Below the pieces are notes generated by a model, which made no database searches, was not told the origin of the DNA, and saw only the letters and a list, made by a program, of their open reading frames with translations. This document shows, piece by piece, positions 25,792 through 35,815 of a DNA stretch of 64,000 bases (position 1 is the first letter of the stretch; each line of letters begins with the position of its first letter). The stretch is from the NCBI RefSeq assembly GCF_000485595.1, contig NW_014577187.1:220256-284255 (forward strand), in the 5' to 3' direction. This DNA comes from Priapulus caudatus. Lineage: Eukaryota; Priapulida; Priapulimorpha; Priapulimorphida; Priapulidae. A program made the translations under genes and the position numbers.

Positions 25792-28700
25792 CTATATATT
25801 ATATTTAATCACATAAAATGTTGGGTTGCATTAGGTAGGGGTAATGATAAAATTAATAGTGTAATTGACGAGAGAAAAGACGAGAAAAAAAGCCAAGTGG
25901 TGATCACATTATATCAGAATTCACATTATTGCAGGGCAGATTCTTATATAACGTAATCACCACTTGGTATACAGTAGAACCCCGCTATAATGTGCCTTGC
26001 AATAATGTGAATCAGGAAATATTTAATCACAAACAGATCAAGTAGAAGTAAAATATATGAACATACATACAAGATAGATAGTAACTATACAAAACTAGTC
26101 TACTAATCTACTAAACCATTTCACTCACATCTTGGAAAATAATTATCTTCTACATTCCATAACGTGTTCTTATCTTTGATCACAGGGTTGCAGGTCACTT
26201 CCAACTGTTCGAACCCCCTTCAAGGATGAGATTTGTCAATTTTATTAAAGATCACATAGAATTAAACATACTCAGCAGAAGCATATTGCATATGTGGTGC
26301 ATAAGACAACCATGTAATTTTGTGCACAAAAATCAGCAGTGTTTCCCCTGGCCAAAATAGTCTGTGAGGTGGTAAATTTTGTGTGTGTGTGTTTGCACAT
26401 TTCGAGGGCCTAGCAAAGCGAGCACCGCAGGTGCCTGCCCAGCTATGGGGTCCGGGGTTTCAAAATTTTTGAAAAAAAGGTGCAATTAGGACTATTATAA
26501 GCACTGTTCTACGGAAGAGCAGTGATTTTCGTCAGCGAGGTGGTGTTTTAGACAGATTTCTGTGTGGCGGCTGAGAATTTGAGCGAGGCAGCCCGCCTCG
26601 CTCGTGTCAATGCAGGGGAAACACTGATCAGCATAGGCAATATTATATGGCAAAATAAATTAATATAGTTAGACTACATACGACAAACATACCATTTAGG
26701 GTACTGCTTGCTGTGTGAGTGTAAGGCACACTTGGAGTTAACGTGTATGAATCTCAGGTTGCTAACAACCGTTCTGACAGGCACTCCATGTTTCTGTCCA
26801 TCCACTTCCACCCGCCAGATGTCGTTAGCGTCGCCGGTACCATTCTGAACACACATAAAGCAGACGTGCCAAAACCATGTCAAATTTAATTTAGTTGCTA
26901 TTTCACTACACATATTAGCTATATTTAAGGATCTACTCTTTTTCCCATTTGCATGCATGCACTCATCGCAGGGCACATAGCAAGGTGCACTGGCAAATGG
27001 CATCTATAATCACACCGATACAGCACTGTCCAGCCTGCCTTATGTACACTACTGAACTTTACAGACGTCATGCGATTTCAACCCACCATAAAGCAAGAGC
27101 GTGGACAAAATTAACAGATAATTCACTGTTTAGCAAGATTACGATGGAGAGTAACTCATTACTATGATGCTAACAAAATGCTAAAAGCTACAGAAAATTG
27201 CAGATCAAGAAAAAAGACAAAACAATACAGAACTTCATAGCCTGTTAGACATCATCCTTGTTTGGATATCAACCTGTCAACCCAAAGGATGATGGATTGT
27301 ATCCAATCCAATACAGAACTTCATAGCCTGTTAGACATCATCCTTGTTTGGATATCAACCCAAAGGATGATGGATTGGATCCAATTGGATTTCATCTCAC
27401 AGACTGATTAGGTACGTGCCTTCAATTTGCTTATGTAAATATAGAACAGAAACAAAGCAAAATTCTCTTCCAGATGCTTACAAAGATAGTAGAGAAATAA
27501 TAACTTTCTGTCTAGACAGTATAGTGTTTCAAGCCTGTGACCTGACTCATGAAGCAGGATTTTAATTAATACATGTAATAGCAGTGCAATGAGAAGTCAG
27601 TACAATGTGTAATGTGAAACCATAATAAGTTGTCAGCTGAGCGATAGGCAAAAGATGCTATACTCTGCTAACTGATAACTAACTTACCACTCCATAGCCA
27701 GTGACCTGAAAATGCCTCATTGTGATCGGGGCTGGCACACTGTGACTGTGCAGATTTCTTCGTGTGCTTAAGAATTTCGTGGAGAGAAAGGTGGCAAAGC
27801 ATTAAATTAAGTCTGTTGGCTGAATTCCTGTATATTTGACATAAATTATTTATTCAGCATGTAATTACTATGATACGACATCTTCACATAATAACACTAC
27901 CTACTACTAAGACTACTTTGCAAAATGTAACTGCCTAATGCTGCGTTTACACAATCGATTTTTGTCAGCAAATCGTACCGATTTCAAGTGCATTCCAACA
28001 CAATCGGCTGAAATTCGATTGTGTTGGAGTCGGAGTCGAAGTCAAGTCGCCGAGTTGGAGAAATAGAACGTGCTCCAACTCGACCCGATTTGCTGACAAA
28101 AATCGATAGTGTAAACGCAGCATAACAGTAACAAAACAGCATATATATAGAGAATTTGGCCACTCACACGTAATGCTCCAGACGTACAAGGTCTCCACTT
28201 CTCACAAGTTTTATGGGTGTTGAAACATTATGCACTTCTGAAATGACAGATGGACATGATGTACAATTCGACCTGGAGGCCTACAGGATCAGTCATCGAG
28301 CTTTCTGCACATCATCGACCGCTCGAGCACGTAATACTGTATACGCCATATTTTTCGCGTACAGATATATCTTTGCGAATTCAGACTTGACGGACAATTT
28401 CGCGAGTGGGTAATTTCGCGGTCGGTGAATTATGCATTATTCGGTATGATTTATTCGCGTGTTGTTATTTTTGTGGTCGAGGACGCGTTTGCGAAATTCG
28501 CGAAAATTAAACCACTGCGAAATATACAGCGTATACAGTAAGCGGTAACCAATAGTAGGCGATAACTTTCATCAGCAGCTTACAGAAATTTTGTTTGATA
28601 AAACAGTGTGGTGTTAACGATTCAAGAGGGTGTAACCTCGCAATTATGACCGAACAACTGACCAGGAGTTTCGCCTTCTACCTCCTTGATCACCCATTTG

Positions 28701-31700
28701 TTGTTGTCATCCTTGAAGAAGTACGATGTGATCTGCACAACAACCAAAGCAAGATCACATTAACACCTAGTAAACCAGCCATTCCCCATTCAACAAGCTA
28801 CAAAGTTTAAAAAAGCTTTGGCTTAATCTGAATTAATTGCGGTAGACATGTAACGAGTATAGTAATTGCAATATATGTCGGTTTTACTGCACTCATAAAA
28901 TAGTATGTTATATTGCCGGCAATGTGCTGCAGATTGTTAGTAATTACCTGGCCATGTGGTAGGCCTACTCCTTTAGGGTATAGAGACCAGTGTGAGTGAA
29001 GGTAGAGGCCTCCTACTCTGTAGTTCTTCACCGTCAGTATAGCACCGTATGCGACATCTGTGACAGCGCATATGAAGATTAGCATAACATGGATCAATAT
29101 TTACCATTATAAGCACCGAATCAGGCTCTCAGCAATTATAACAGTTTATAATGAGCAAGTGCCGCGGAGCGACAGCGCTCATCTAACGTCTACTGCGGTG
29201 ACTCTGTGGTAGAGTGGTGGGATTCTAGTAAACCCTGTTAGTCCCAAATGTGTTCATATACACGCCGAAACAGTCGAATGCACAAGGATGGTATCAGGAA
29301 CCTTCTCAAAGGAATGTTCGTTGGGATCGTTATGAAAGTTGCCACGAGATGGCGCGTACGTTTAAGTGTCTTCAGATTAAAGATGGAAGCTCCCATCGTA
29401 CGTAGTACTTAGCAACAACTATTTGCAAGACAGAATAGGTAAGCACTCATCCATTTATCTACGCAAGCCTACAGGCTGCCAATAGAGAGCTGCCACCTGT
29501 AAACCAAATTAACGCCAGGGCAAAAAACCCCCTACCACGAGTACCACACCACCACATTTGCACCGGCAGTGGCCACTACGTTTTACATGTTAACTACCTG
29601 ACAGTCTACAGATACTTTCCATAGAAATCGTATACGATTCTATACAGGAGCATAAACCTTCCTTCAAGTACGGCAATTTTAGCCTTTTGCAAATTTTCAT
29701 TGTGACATTTCGTTAGCCTACCATACATCAGCGCGCATGTATATGATTCTACCTAGCAAACCCGGCAGTACAAATCCTTCTCGTAACACGACAGTCAAAC
29801 CCAAGATCCATGTTTAAACCCTCCTCCTCTTGAGGCGGTCAAAGGGCTGTATTCCCGACACCCCTTCACTCCGTTCGCAGGTCTCAGCACAAGGTACCAT
29901 TTCATGCGTCCTTCTTCACTAAAAGCCATACAACGGCTCTTCAGGTCACCGCTGAAAACAAAGAAATGTTTTTCAATCGCCTGCCGTTCAGACCATGTCC
30001 TCAGAAAATGTCTAAAATCTGCCCTGTGCCCATTGACCTTTGACCTGTGACCTCCAATTTCGGCACAGTGATGGCTTTTCCTACCATGATGCTATACACT
30101 GACTATCACGAGCCTAGGTCGAGCCATTTAGATTTGTGCCGCAATTCTGCATTTCCTCACTATACCTTAAGTTAATGAGGGAATGTTCCCCCTTCTTTTA
30201 CACCTCTTGACCTTTGACCTTTGACCCCCCAGCTTCGACATCCCAACTCGTTTTTGACAATCCCCCCCCCCGACGTACCGAATATCGTGACCGTACGTCG
30301 AGCGGTTAAGATTTGTGCCCAACAGTTGACGCACGGACGGACGGACGGACGGACGGCCGGACGCACGCATGCACACACGCACGGACGATCATGCGATTCT
30401 ACAAGCCGCATCTGACTTCGTCAGATGAGCTAAAAATCGACATGTACATACATTCTGGCATGCTGGCATTGTTCAGAGGGTTTCCTTCCAACTGTGACTG
30501 AAAGGCTGAGCTGAAATAGCCCTCCGTATTCTGGCCACTGAAAAGTATCCAGAAGTGCTTAATTAAGTCTGTGTAAGCCAGCTACCCGAGTAAGCACGCA
30601 TAAACTATCAGCTGAAAACTCATAGTATCCGGCACATCCTCATCCACATAGATACTAGCAAGCACACTGCATGTACATCCACGAATGTGCATTTTTGTAT
30701 GTGTTCTTGGTGCACGAGTTGCAAGTGGTATATATATCTTCAGATCCTCCATATGCTAAGTATAGTCGGGTTGGCCACAATCACATCAATGTGAAAGTTT
30801 GTCCAATGGACATGGAAATCTTGCACTTACCTCTTTTTTAAAATGTGGAAATGGATGCCAAAGAAAGCTATGTAGATTGCAAGAGGAACACAGATCAAGC
30901 AGAGTGCCCGTGCTAAAAAATGCCTCGCTACATTCGACTGAAACACAAGAACAAATGCTAATTATAAAAAAAACATTATGCACATGATATACTTGCAACA
31001 GTTCACACCTTGATTGGATGAATTTCCACATCATGATTCATGAATGCTTTATCGTTTAACAGCCCCTGGCCTTCTAGCATCTATGATTAATTCCTCATTA
31101 AAAATTAACAAACATCACTACACCTATAAACCACAAAAAAAAATTACAAACGGTTCATAAAATATGTAGGGGCAACCCAGTGAATGTACCTCTTAATACG
31201 TAAAATGCAAGAAAGTAGATGGAAAAATCATGGTGGATCCTACCAAAGGTTTCCTCAGATCTCCGAGTATGTCCCATAAGTCAGCCACTGTGCTTATGCC
31301 GATGAATATCACCACAAATAAGCCAACAAACTTCACTCTGCAATTCGATATCTCAAATAAATGGCAAAAGAGAATCGACTAAATATCTCTAGAAAAGCTA
31401 ATTGAATTTATAAGGCTTCTAGAATAAAGGCACCGACTGCCTCGAATAACTTTCTAGCAAGGATATATAACAATTACGTGTAACATATCTTAAATTAAAT
31501 TGACTAAATCCATTTAAATTAATTGATTTGTGGGTTTTTAATCTTAGATTAAAATCTTATGCACCCAACGTTTGATAAGATGATTTTACATTCTTACCCA
31601 ACAGAACACGCTAGACTAGCCCCAGTGGATGTCAGCCAAAACCACCAGGGGGCAGTGTATGCCTTCTCCCCATAGGAGAGAAACTTCACCCAACAGTACA

Positions 31701-33941
31701 CTGGTAGCAGGATGAAACACATGAGCAGTGGATCCAGCAAAATGTACCTCGAAATAGTAACACTAGCTGTATCTGAAATAAAATAAATAAAAATCACTCA
31801 ATTACATATGATGACAGATCATTTATTGGAATGTATAGTCCTCTACACTTAAAAATTGCAAACATCTATTGCAGCTAGATTTAGCCAGCGTGAAGTGTGG
31901 GGGCAATTTGCAGTGGACGTGTGAAATAGTGTTATACGAACACATACCAAATGTGATGAAGAGGCTCGCTATACTGGCAGCAGACAAAGACAATGTCTTC
32001 TCCCACACAATGAGAAAGGTGAGCGGCACCAGTGCTGAACCAAAGACACAACATATCTGAAAATGACAGTTGATCGTTAGATGCAGGTTCATTTGCATCG
32101 TCAGCATGGTTCAGGTGAGATGTGACCACTTTAGTAAAATGCTATCAAAAATACCATCCACCTATTGGGATATGAGGTGTTATTGCACTGACTCTTAATT
32201 TACAGTTTTCCAAAAAAAAATCAACTCCCACCGTTTAGGCTCCAAGAATATTTGGCTTAAAGGCATACTAGGCCCATTGATTATGCAATGTTGACCAATG
32301 CTAGAGTAACTGGCACCTTGTGTAGTTAATAAGTACATAACCTTACAACCAAACGCGTATTAGTTTGTCCAATATCATTGCTGGTTACTAAGAAATGTCT
32401 AATTGAAATCCGCAGTCCAAGAAATCCGTTGTTTACAGTTTCAAACCGCTGCCGGCGAAGCGGGTGTGATACAGATTTATAGTGCACCGGACATTTTCAC
32501 ACGCATGCTCAGCCGTACGCAATGCTATCATCAGTGATTTCGTAAACACGGACGCTTGTGATAAGGAACTTTTTGTCAGGGCTGTCCATGTGCGTCCGTG
32601 ATTAGTACATGTGTTTTACTCCATTTCCATGTTTAGTCCGTGGCCGTGGTTACACCGCTGACACCTCCATTTCATCTGGCGTCCAAAAGATACGGGCCAC
32701 CCAAATGTTTATGTCATCGCTTGACTCCTAGATGACATTTACGGCACTTAAATGAATATCAACAACCGATTTCAAGTCTTGCTTGTAATGTAACCAGCAG
32801 TGATATTGGACAAACTAATATGCGTTTGGCTATAAGGTTATGTACTTATTAACTACACAAGGTGCCAGTTACTCTAGCATTCGTCAACATTGCATAATCA
32901 ATGGGCCTAGTATGCCTTTAACTTTCATGCTTTAAAGACAACTCAAGTGCTGGTATACTCACAGCTCGCATGCCTATGTATGGAGTGTCTCCATATTCAT
33001 TCCCTGGAGTCTCAAAAGCGAATGACCCATTGTAGCCAGATGCCACTCCCGCCAGGGCAATTAGCATCTGGAAAATTTAGGAACTTACTGAATATATATA
33101 GCCTATATATGATGATATATATATATATATATATATATATAGATATAGATATATCGTATTGAATATAACATAAAAAGAACATGACTATGTATAAACCACT
33201 CTATATGTAAAGTTTTATAATAAGAGATTCATTGAATATGATCACTACTCCCCTTCTATTTAATTTTTAGGTCCATACTAGACTAGACCAGACTATATAT
33301 AGAATAGTTAATTATATATAGTCTGTAGAATTTATAAATCCTTCCAAATATTATATATTTATCACAACTTCTTACCCTTGAGCAATGAGTCATGGTCGAT
33401 TACATCGTTAACAGGAAATAACAAACTATTCATCATCTCACCTTCCCTAGTGGAGGGTGCACATCAAAGAAGAATGTTCGATTGATGTACCAGCTTGCAA
33501 ACTTGCCAAAGTGTGTCTCATCCCAGCTGCAAAATTCAATCATATGAAATGTTCATTAAGGTGGGATTAAAGGATAAGCATGTAATTTATAAATGACTGA
33601 ATAAATAAATGAAATAAGAAAAATAAATAAACATATTAACATTTAAAAAATGAACAGACAAAGGTTCAATGTTTTCTACTAAAATCATTTGAAATTTAAT
33701 TGAGACACATGAAGAATTCACCTAGAAAATGCCTGGGCACTTATAAATACCATATGTGCTTGGGCTCATCAAGTCTGTAGAACCTTGTTGCAAAGCCGAT
33801 GGCTGTTATGCTGATGAAAGCCATGCACCACCAACTTGCATTCTGAGGATGCTGCTTAGTGCTGTCTGCCAGCTTAGCATTTTCTGCTGGCTTAGTGTTG
33901 TCTGCTGGTTTAGTGCCTCCAGTATTGTGTAATTTCGTCAT
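20682..33941 (-). CDS. POMT2: Protein O-mannosyltransferase 2 (20 exons)
   Basis: ER membrane enzyme that, with POMT1, transfers mannose from dolichyl-phosphate mannose to Ser/Thr of alpha-dystroglycan and other proteins (family GT39). Exons: 33751-33941, 33442-33526, 32963-33067, 31948-32056, 31598-31772, 31244-31337, 30831-30937, 30452-30537, 28948-29057, 28663-28732, 28168-28237, 27688-27766, 26693-26844, 26129-26217, 23458-23534, 22762-22836, 22258-22414, 21880-22020, 21369-21501, 20682-20787. They total 2,211 nt (736 aa plus stop); all phases agree. The first luminal loop has [10 protein letters not shown], with the conserved acidic pair, and [20 protein letters not shown] follows, then MIR repeats at about residues 320-510 ([31 protein letters not shown]). 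C-terminal membrane segments include [11 protein letters not shown]. The ending LKWLESWDI and [11 protein letters not shown] favour POMT2 over POMT1. The start is the first ATG of the open exon at 33941. Confidence 0.96.
20920..21106 (+). repeat. Tandem repeat with CTATCCTAGCACAGGCC core
   Basis: Units of roughly 30-45 bp share CCTAGCACAGG and TATCAGTATCTTCC, with decay toward the right. It lies in the last POMT2 intron. The CCTAGCAC target of the adjacent hAT-like element is part of this repeat. Confidence 0.7.
21107..21268. mobile_element. 162-bp hAT-like MITE
   Basis: CCTAGCAC is duplicated at 21099-21106 and 21269-21276. The ends are CAGGGCCGTAGCTA and the complement of CAGGGCCATAGCCAGAG. 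ATTTGCCTCCTACAAAAT occurs twice inside. The direct repeat lies in a tandem array of related units, so part of that match could pre-exist. Confidence 0.75.
23576..25555. mobile_element. Nonautonomous hAT-like element of about 2 kb, AGTCAAGTC subterminal repeats
   Basis: GGCTTCTG is duplicated at 23568-23575 and 25556-25563. The ends are CAGTGTTGTAAC and the complement of TAGTGTTGTAAC. Both subterminal regions (23590-23770 and 25330-25550) are packed with GACTCGAGTCAAGTCA repeats, which is typical of transposase binding arrays. The middle shows no transposase frame. It sits in the POMT2 intron between exons 14 and 15. Confidence 0.85.
25726..25789. repeat. (TA)n microsatellite
   Basis: About 30 TA units interrupt the same POMT2 intron. 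Confidence 0.95.
25890..26035. repeat. Inverted-repeat remnant with ACAGTAGAACCCCGCTATAA end
   Basis: AAGCCAAGTGGTGAT and ATCACCACTTGGTAT face each other, and AATTCACATTATTGCA is echoed in the complement of TGCAATAATGTGAATC. The ACAGTAGAACCCCGCTATAA motif resembles ends of pogo/Tigger-like DNA elements. The boundaries are unclear. Confidence 0.45.
26337..26626. mobile_element. 290-bp element with CAGTGTTTCCCCTG inverted ends
   Basis: The exact 14-bp inverted ends are CAGTGTTTCCCCTG at 26337-26350 and its complement at 26613-26626. ATCAGCA occurs at both edges, with a two-base overlap into the left end. The TIR sequence is hAT-like. It lies in a POMT2 intron between exons 13 and 14. Confidence 0.75.
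27222..27390 (+). repeat. Tandem duplication of about 80 bp
   Basis: The block from CAATACAGAACTTCATAGCC to GGATGATGGATTG occurs twice. The second copy lacks eight bases around CTGTCAAC. It lies in a POMT2 intron. Confidence 0.85.
27939..28122. mobile_element. 184-bp MITE flanked by TAA
   Basis: The inverted ends match over about 35 bp, starting TGCTGCGTTTACAC and continuing through ATCGATTTTTGTCAGCAAAT. TAA occurs on both sides (27936-27938, 28123-28125). A 3-bp TWA target fits PIF/Harbinger-like elements; the assignment is tentative. Confidence 0.8.
28337..28538. mobile_element. 202-bp MITE with TA target, rich in TTCGCG
   Basis: The ends are CTGTATACGC and its complement GCGTATACAG, each bordered by TA. 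The interior has many TTCGCGAA-like blocks. The TA target suggests a Tc1/mariner-type mobiliser. Confidence 0.65.
30020..30435. repeat. Repeat fragment with TGACCTTTGACCT blocks and ACGG microsatellite
   Basis: TGACCTTTGACCT occurs at 30034-30046 and as an extended triple half-site at 30208-30226. An (ACGG)n tract lies at about 30330-30362. A CATCTGACTTCGTCAGATG stem-loop is at about 30409-30427. It lies in the POMT2 intron just downstream of exon 8. Confidence 0.6.
32261..32917. mobile_element. 657-bp DNA element flanked by TTAA, with inverted ends of about 160 bp
   Basis: TTAA is present at 32257-32260 and 32918-32921. The ends begin AGGCATACTAGGCCCATTGA and the complement of the right side matches through ACCTTGTGTAGTTAATAAGT and the following bases. 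No transposase frame is visible. The TTAA target fits piggyBac- or Kolobok-type elements. A diverged relative lies in the SNRPD2 intron. It occupies the POMT2 intron between exons 3 and 4. Confidence 0.85.
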
Positions 33942-34266
33942 TGCAGGACATTCACATCAATTCTGTAAACAGAACTTCGTTCTATTACATGGAGCAAATG
34001 ACATGACTATAATATATTAGCCTGTACCTAAGGGTATCACATAGATTGGATTATACAATAACATACTCTGAACCAAGCATCTTGCACACTGCACTCATGT
34101 TGCATAAACCATAAGATTACTCATCGATAGAGAACATGTAAACTTAAAGACTTTGGTAGTAAATATAATTTATGTTTATTGACAATCATTTTATTATTGA
34201 AATGGCCCAAGTGTTGCCTGTGCCTCACACTCTAATCTACGACTGATTAGACTAGTCGATGGTTAA

Positions 34267-34513
34267 TGGCGTGTTTGTTTGGGACGAATCCGTCTGATTG
34301 AGATCATTTGATCCTGATCTGACCAAACAAACGCAAACTCACTTTCACCGGTTTACGTTTCGCTGTGACCTATCACGGAATGATTCATAACAAAGAACAA
34401 GCTTTGATTGGCTGAGGCGCGGCCCGCCATATTGGATCCTGTTCGAATCCACCTCGCTAGCAAGGTCGGGTTCGGTGGATCAAGATCAAGTGATCCGACC
34501 AAACAAACGCGCC
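34267..34513. mobile_element. 247-bp element flanked by TTAA
   Basis: TTAA lies at 34263-34266 and 34514-34517. The inverted ends share GGCG(T/C)GTTTGTTTGG followed by related TGATC-rich sequence. It has no coding content. Confidence 0.75.
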
Positions 34514-34524
34514 TTAAGACTAAG

Positions 34525-34600
34525 CACAGGCCCTTGGAGCCGCTTCGCTCTTTTACTCTTCTTGAAACTTGAAACTTAATTGAGCCTCCAAGGGCCTGTG
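34525..34600. mobile_element. 76-bp miniature element with 15-bp inverted ends
   Basis: CACAGGCCCTTGGAG and its complement form the ends, and GACTAAG is duplicated at 34518-34524 and 34601-34607. The size and target length are hAT-like. Confidence 0.75.
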
Positions 34601-34846
34601 GACTAAGACTAGAGTGCTGGCATGTCATTATCTACATCTATATGGTTACGTCGATCTGTCACTCTTGACAATTACTCAACGGTATCAAATAGACATCATT
34701 AAGATCGTGTTAGTTGCTGTAAGTGGGTCCTCGAAGTTTCGTGAATTGAGTGCATGGTTTACAGTGGAATGTTGATATCCCTTGAGGTATCTCAGTATCT
34801 GTGATTGCGGGTATTTTATTTACACGCCGTCGCTGCGTATACCCGA

Positions 34847-35235
34847 GTACCGGTGTACCGTAGAGTTTGGACGCTCGACCGAAACTGGACGCTCCTAAGT
34901 GCGCATGCGTGCAGGTGCCTCTTGTTTTGCAAGGACGCATGCACAGCATGCGCAGTAGTCATCTGCGCATCTCGCCCATCGAAAACGGTCACAATAAACA
35001 AACACGGCGGCCAACCTACGGCCTAGCTCCAAGAAGCGGTATTGCTAGGGTTAGAATACAGGTATTAGGTTAGGTGTATTGACGTTAGTCACACAGCCTG
35101 GTCGGGTTACCTACGGCCCTGCAAAACAAGATTCAAACAAGAAGAAAACAAGAGAAAAACAAAAGAGCATGCGCGCATGCGCACTTAGGAGCGTCCAGTT
35201 TCGGCGAGCGTCCAAACTCTACGGGACACCGGTAC
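34847..35235. mobile_element. Foldback element with arms of about 65 bp
   Basis: The left arm (GTACCGGTGTACCGTAGAGT onward to about 34911) is matched by the complement of about 35170-35235, including GAGTTTGGACGCTCG and AACTGGACGCTCCTAAGTGC. The centre differs. It lies upstream of both POMT2 and the esterase gene. Confidence 0.75.
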
Positions 35236-35815
35236 TGAGTGTACTCACACACTGTACAATAAATAATAAGTTAATAACCAGCAAACCCTTGAGCTTTCCG
35301 TATACATGTTCAATGATATGCTTATAATACCGAATGACAAATTATAACATACATACGTAAATTGTTTCGCCAAAAGCAAAGCACTCGCCCACTCGCGCGG
35401 CGTATATAATATACGGAAGAACACTAAATCGGAATACGTCTACAAATGGGCGCAGCCATGTTGGATTTACACCTGCGATTTGCGCGCCTCGTTTGGCGGG
35501 AAATCCAACTAGTCACAAAGCATGCAAGCACTGTAGTGGTAACGCCTTAAAATAGTGAACGGGATGCTGCGTTATAATCTTTTAAATAGCCCCTAAGAAC
35601 GTCCATCCAGTCTGATCTTTGCCTAATGTGATATACCCTTGCAATGAGAGCGTATCTTCACTAACTTCTGCATTGGACTCGTTTCCAATTTTATTGTAAC
35701 CTGCCAGGTGTGGTGATCACGTGATACAGGTAATCTCCGATAGACACAGAGCTTTGCGCAGCGTTGGCCATTTTTGAACGCTTTCGCTGGCATTTCGCTA
35801 TAATACCAAAGCAGC

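Larger units (their letters stand above)
33942..35815. promoter_or_regulatory. Divergent upstream interval of POMT2 and the esterase gene
   Basis: The start codons face away from each other across about 1.87 kb, which must contain both promoters unless first exons lie elsewhere. No core promoter element is convincing. Three inverted-repeat insertions (34.3, 34.5 and 34.8 kb) occupy the middle, leaving about 0.58 kb upstream of the esterase start and 0.32 kb upstream of POMT2 free of them. Confidence 0.45.

Noticed and set aside
20682-33941. Calling the mannosyltransferase POMT1
   Set aside because: The MIR-region and C-terminal wording ([45 protein letters not shown]) follows POMT2 rather than POMT1.
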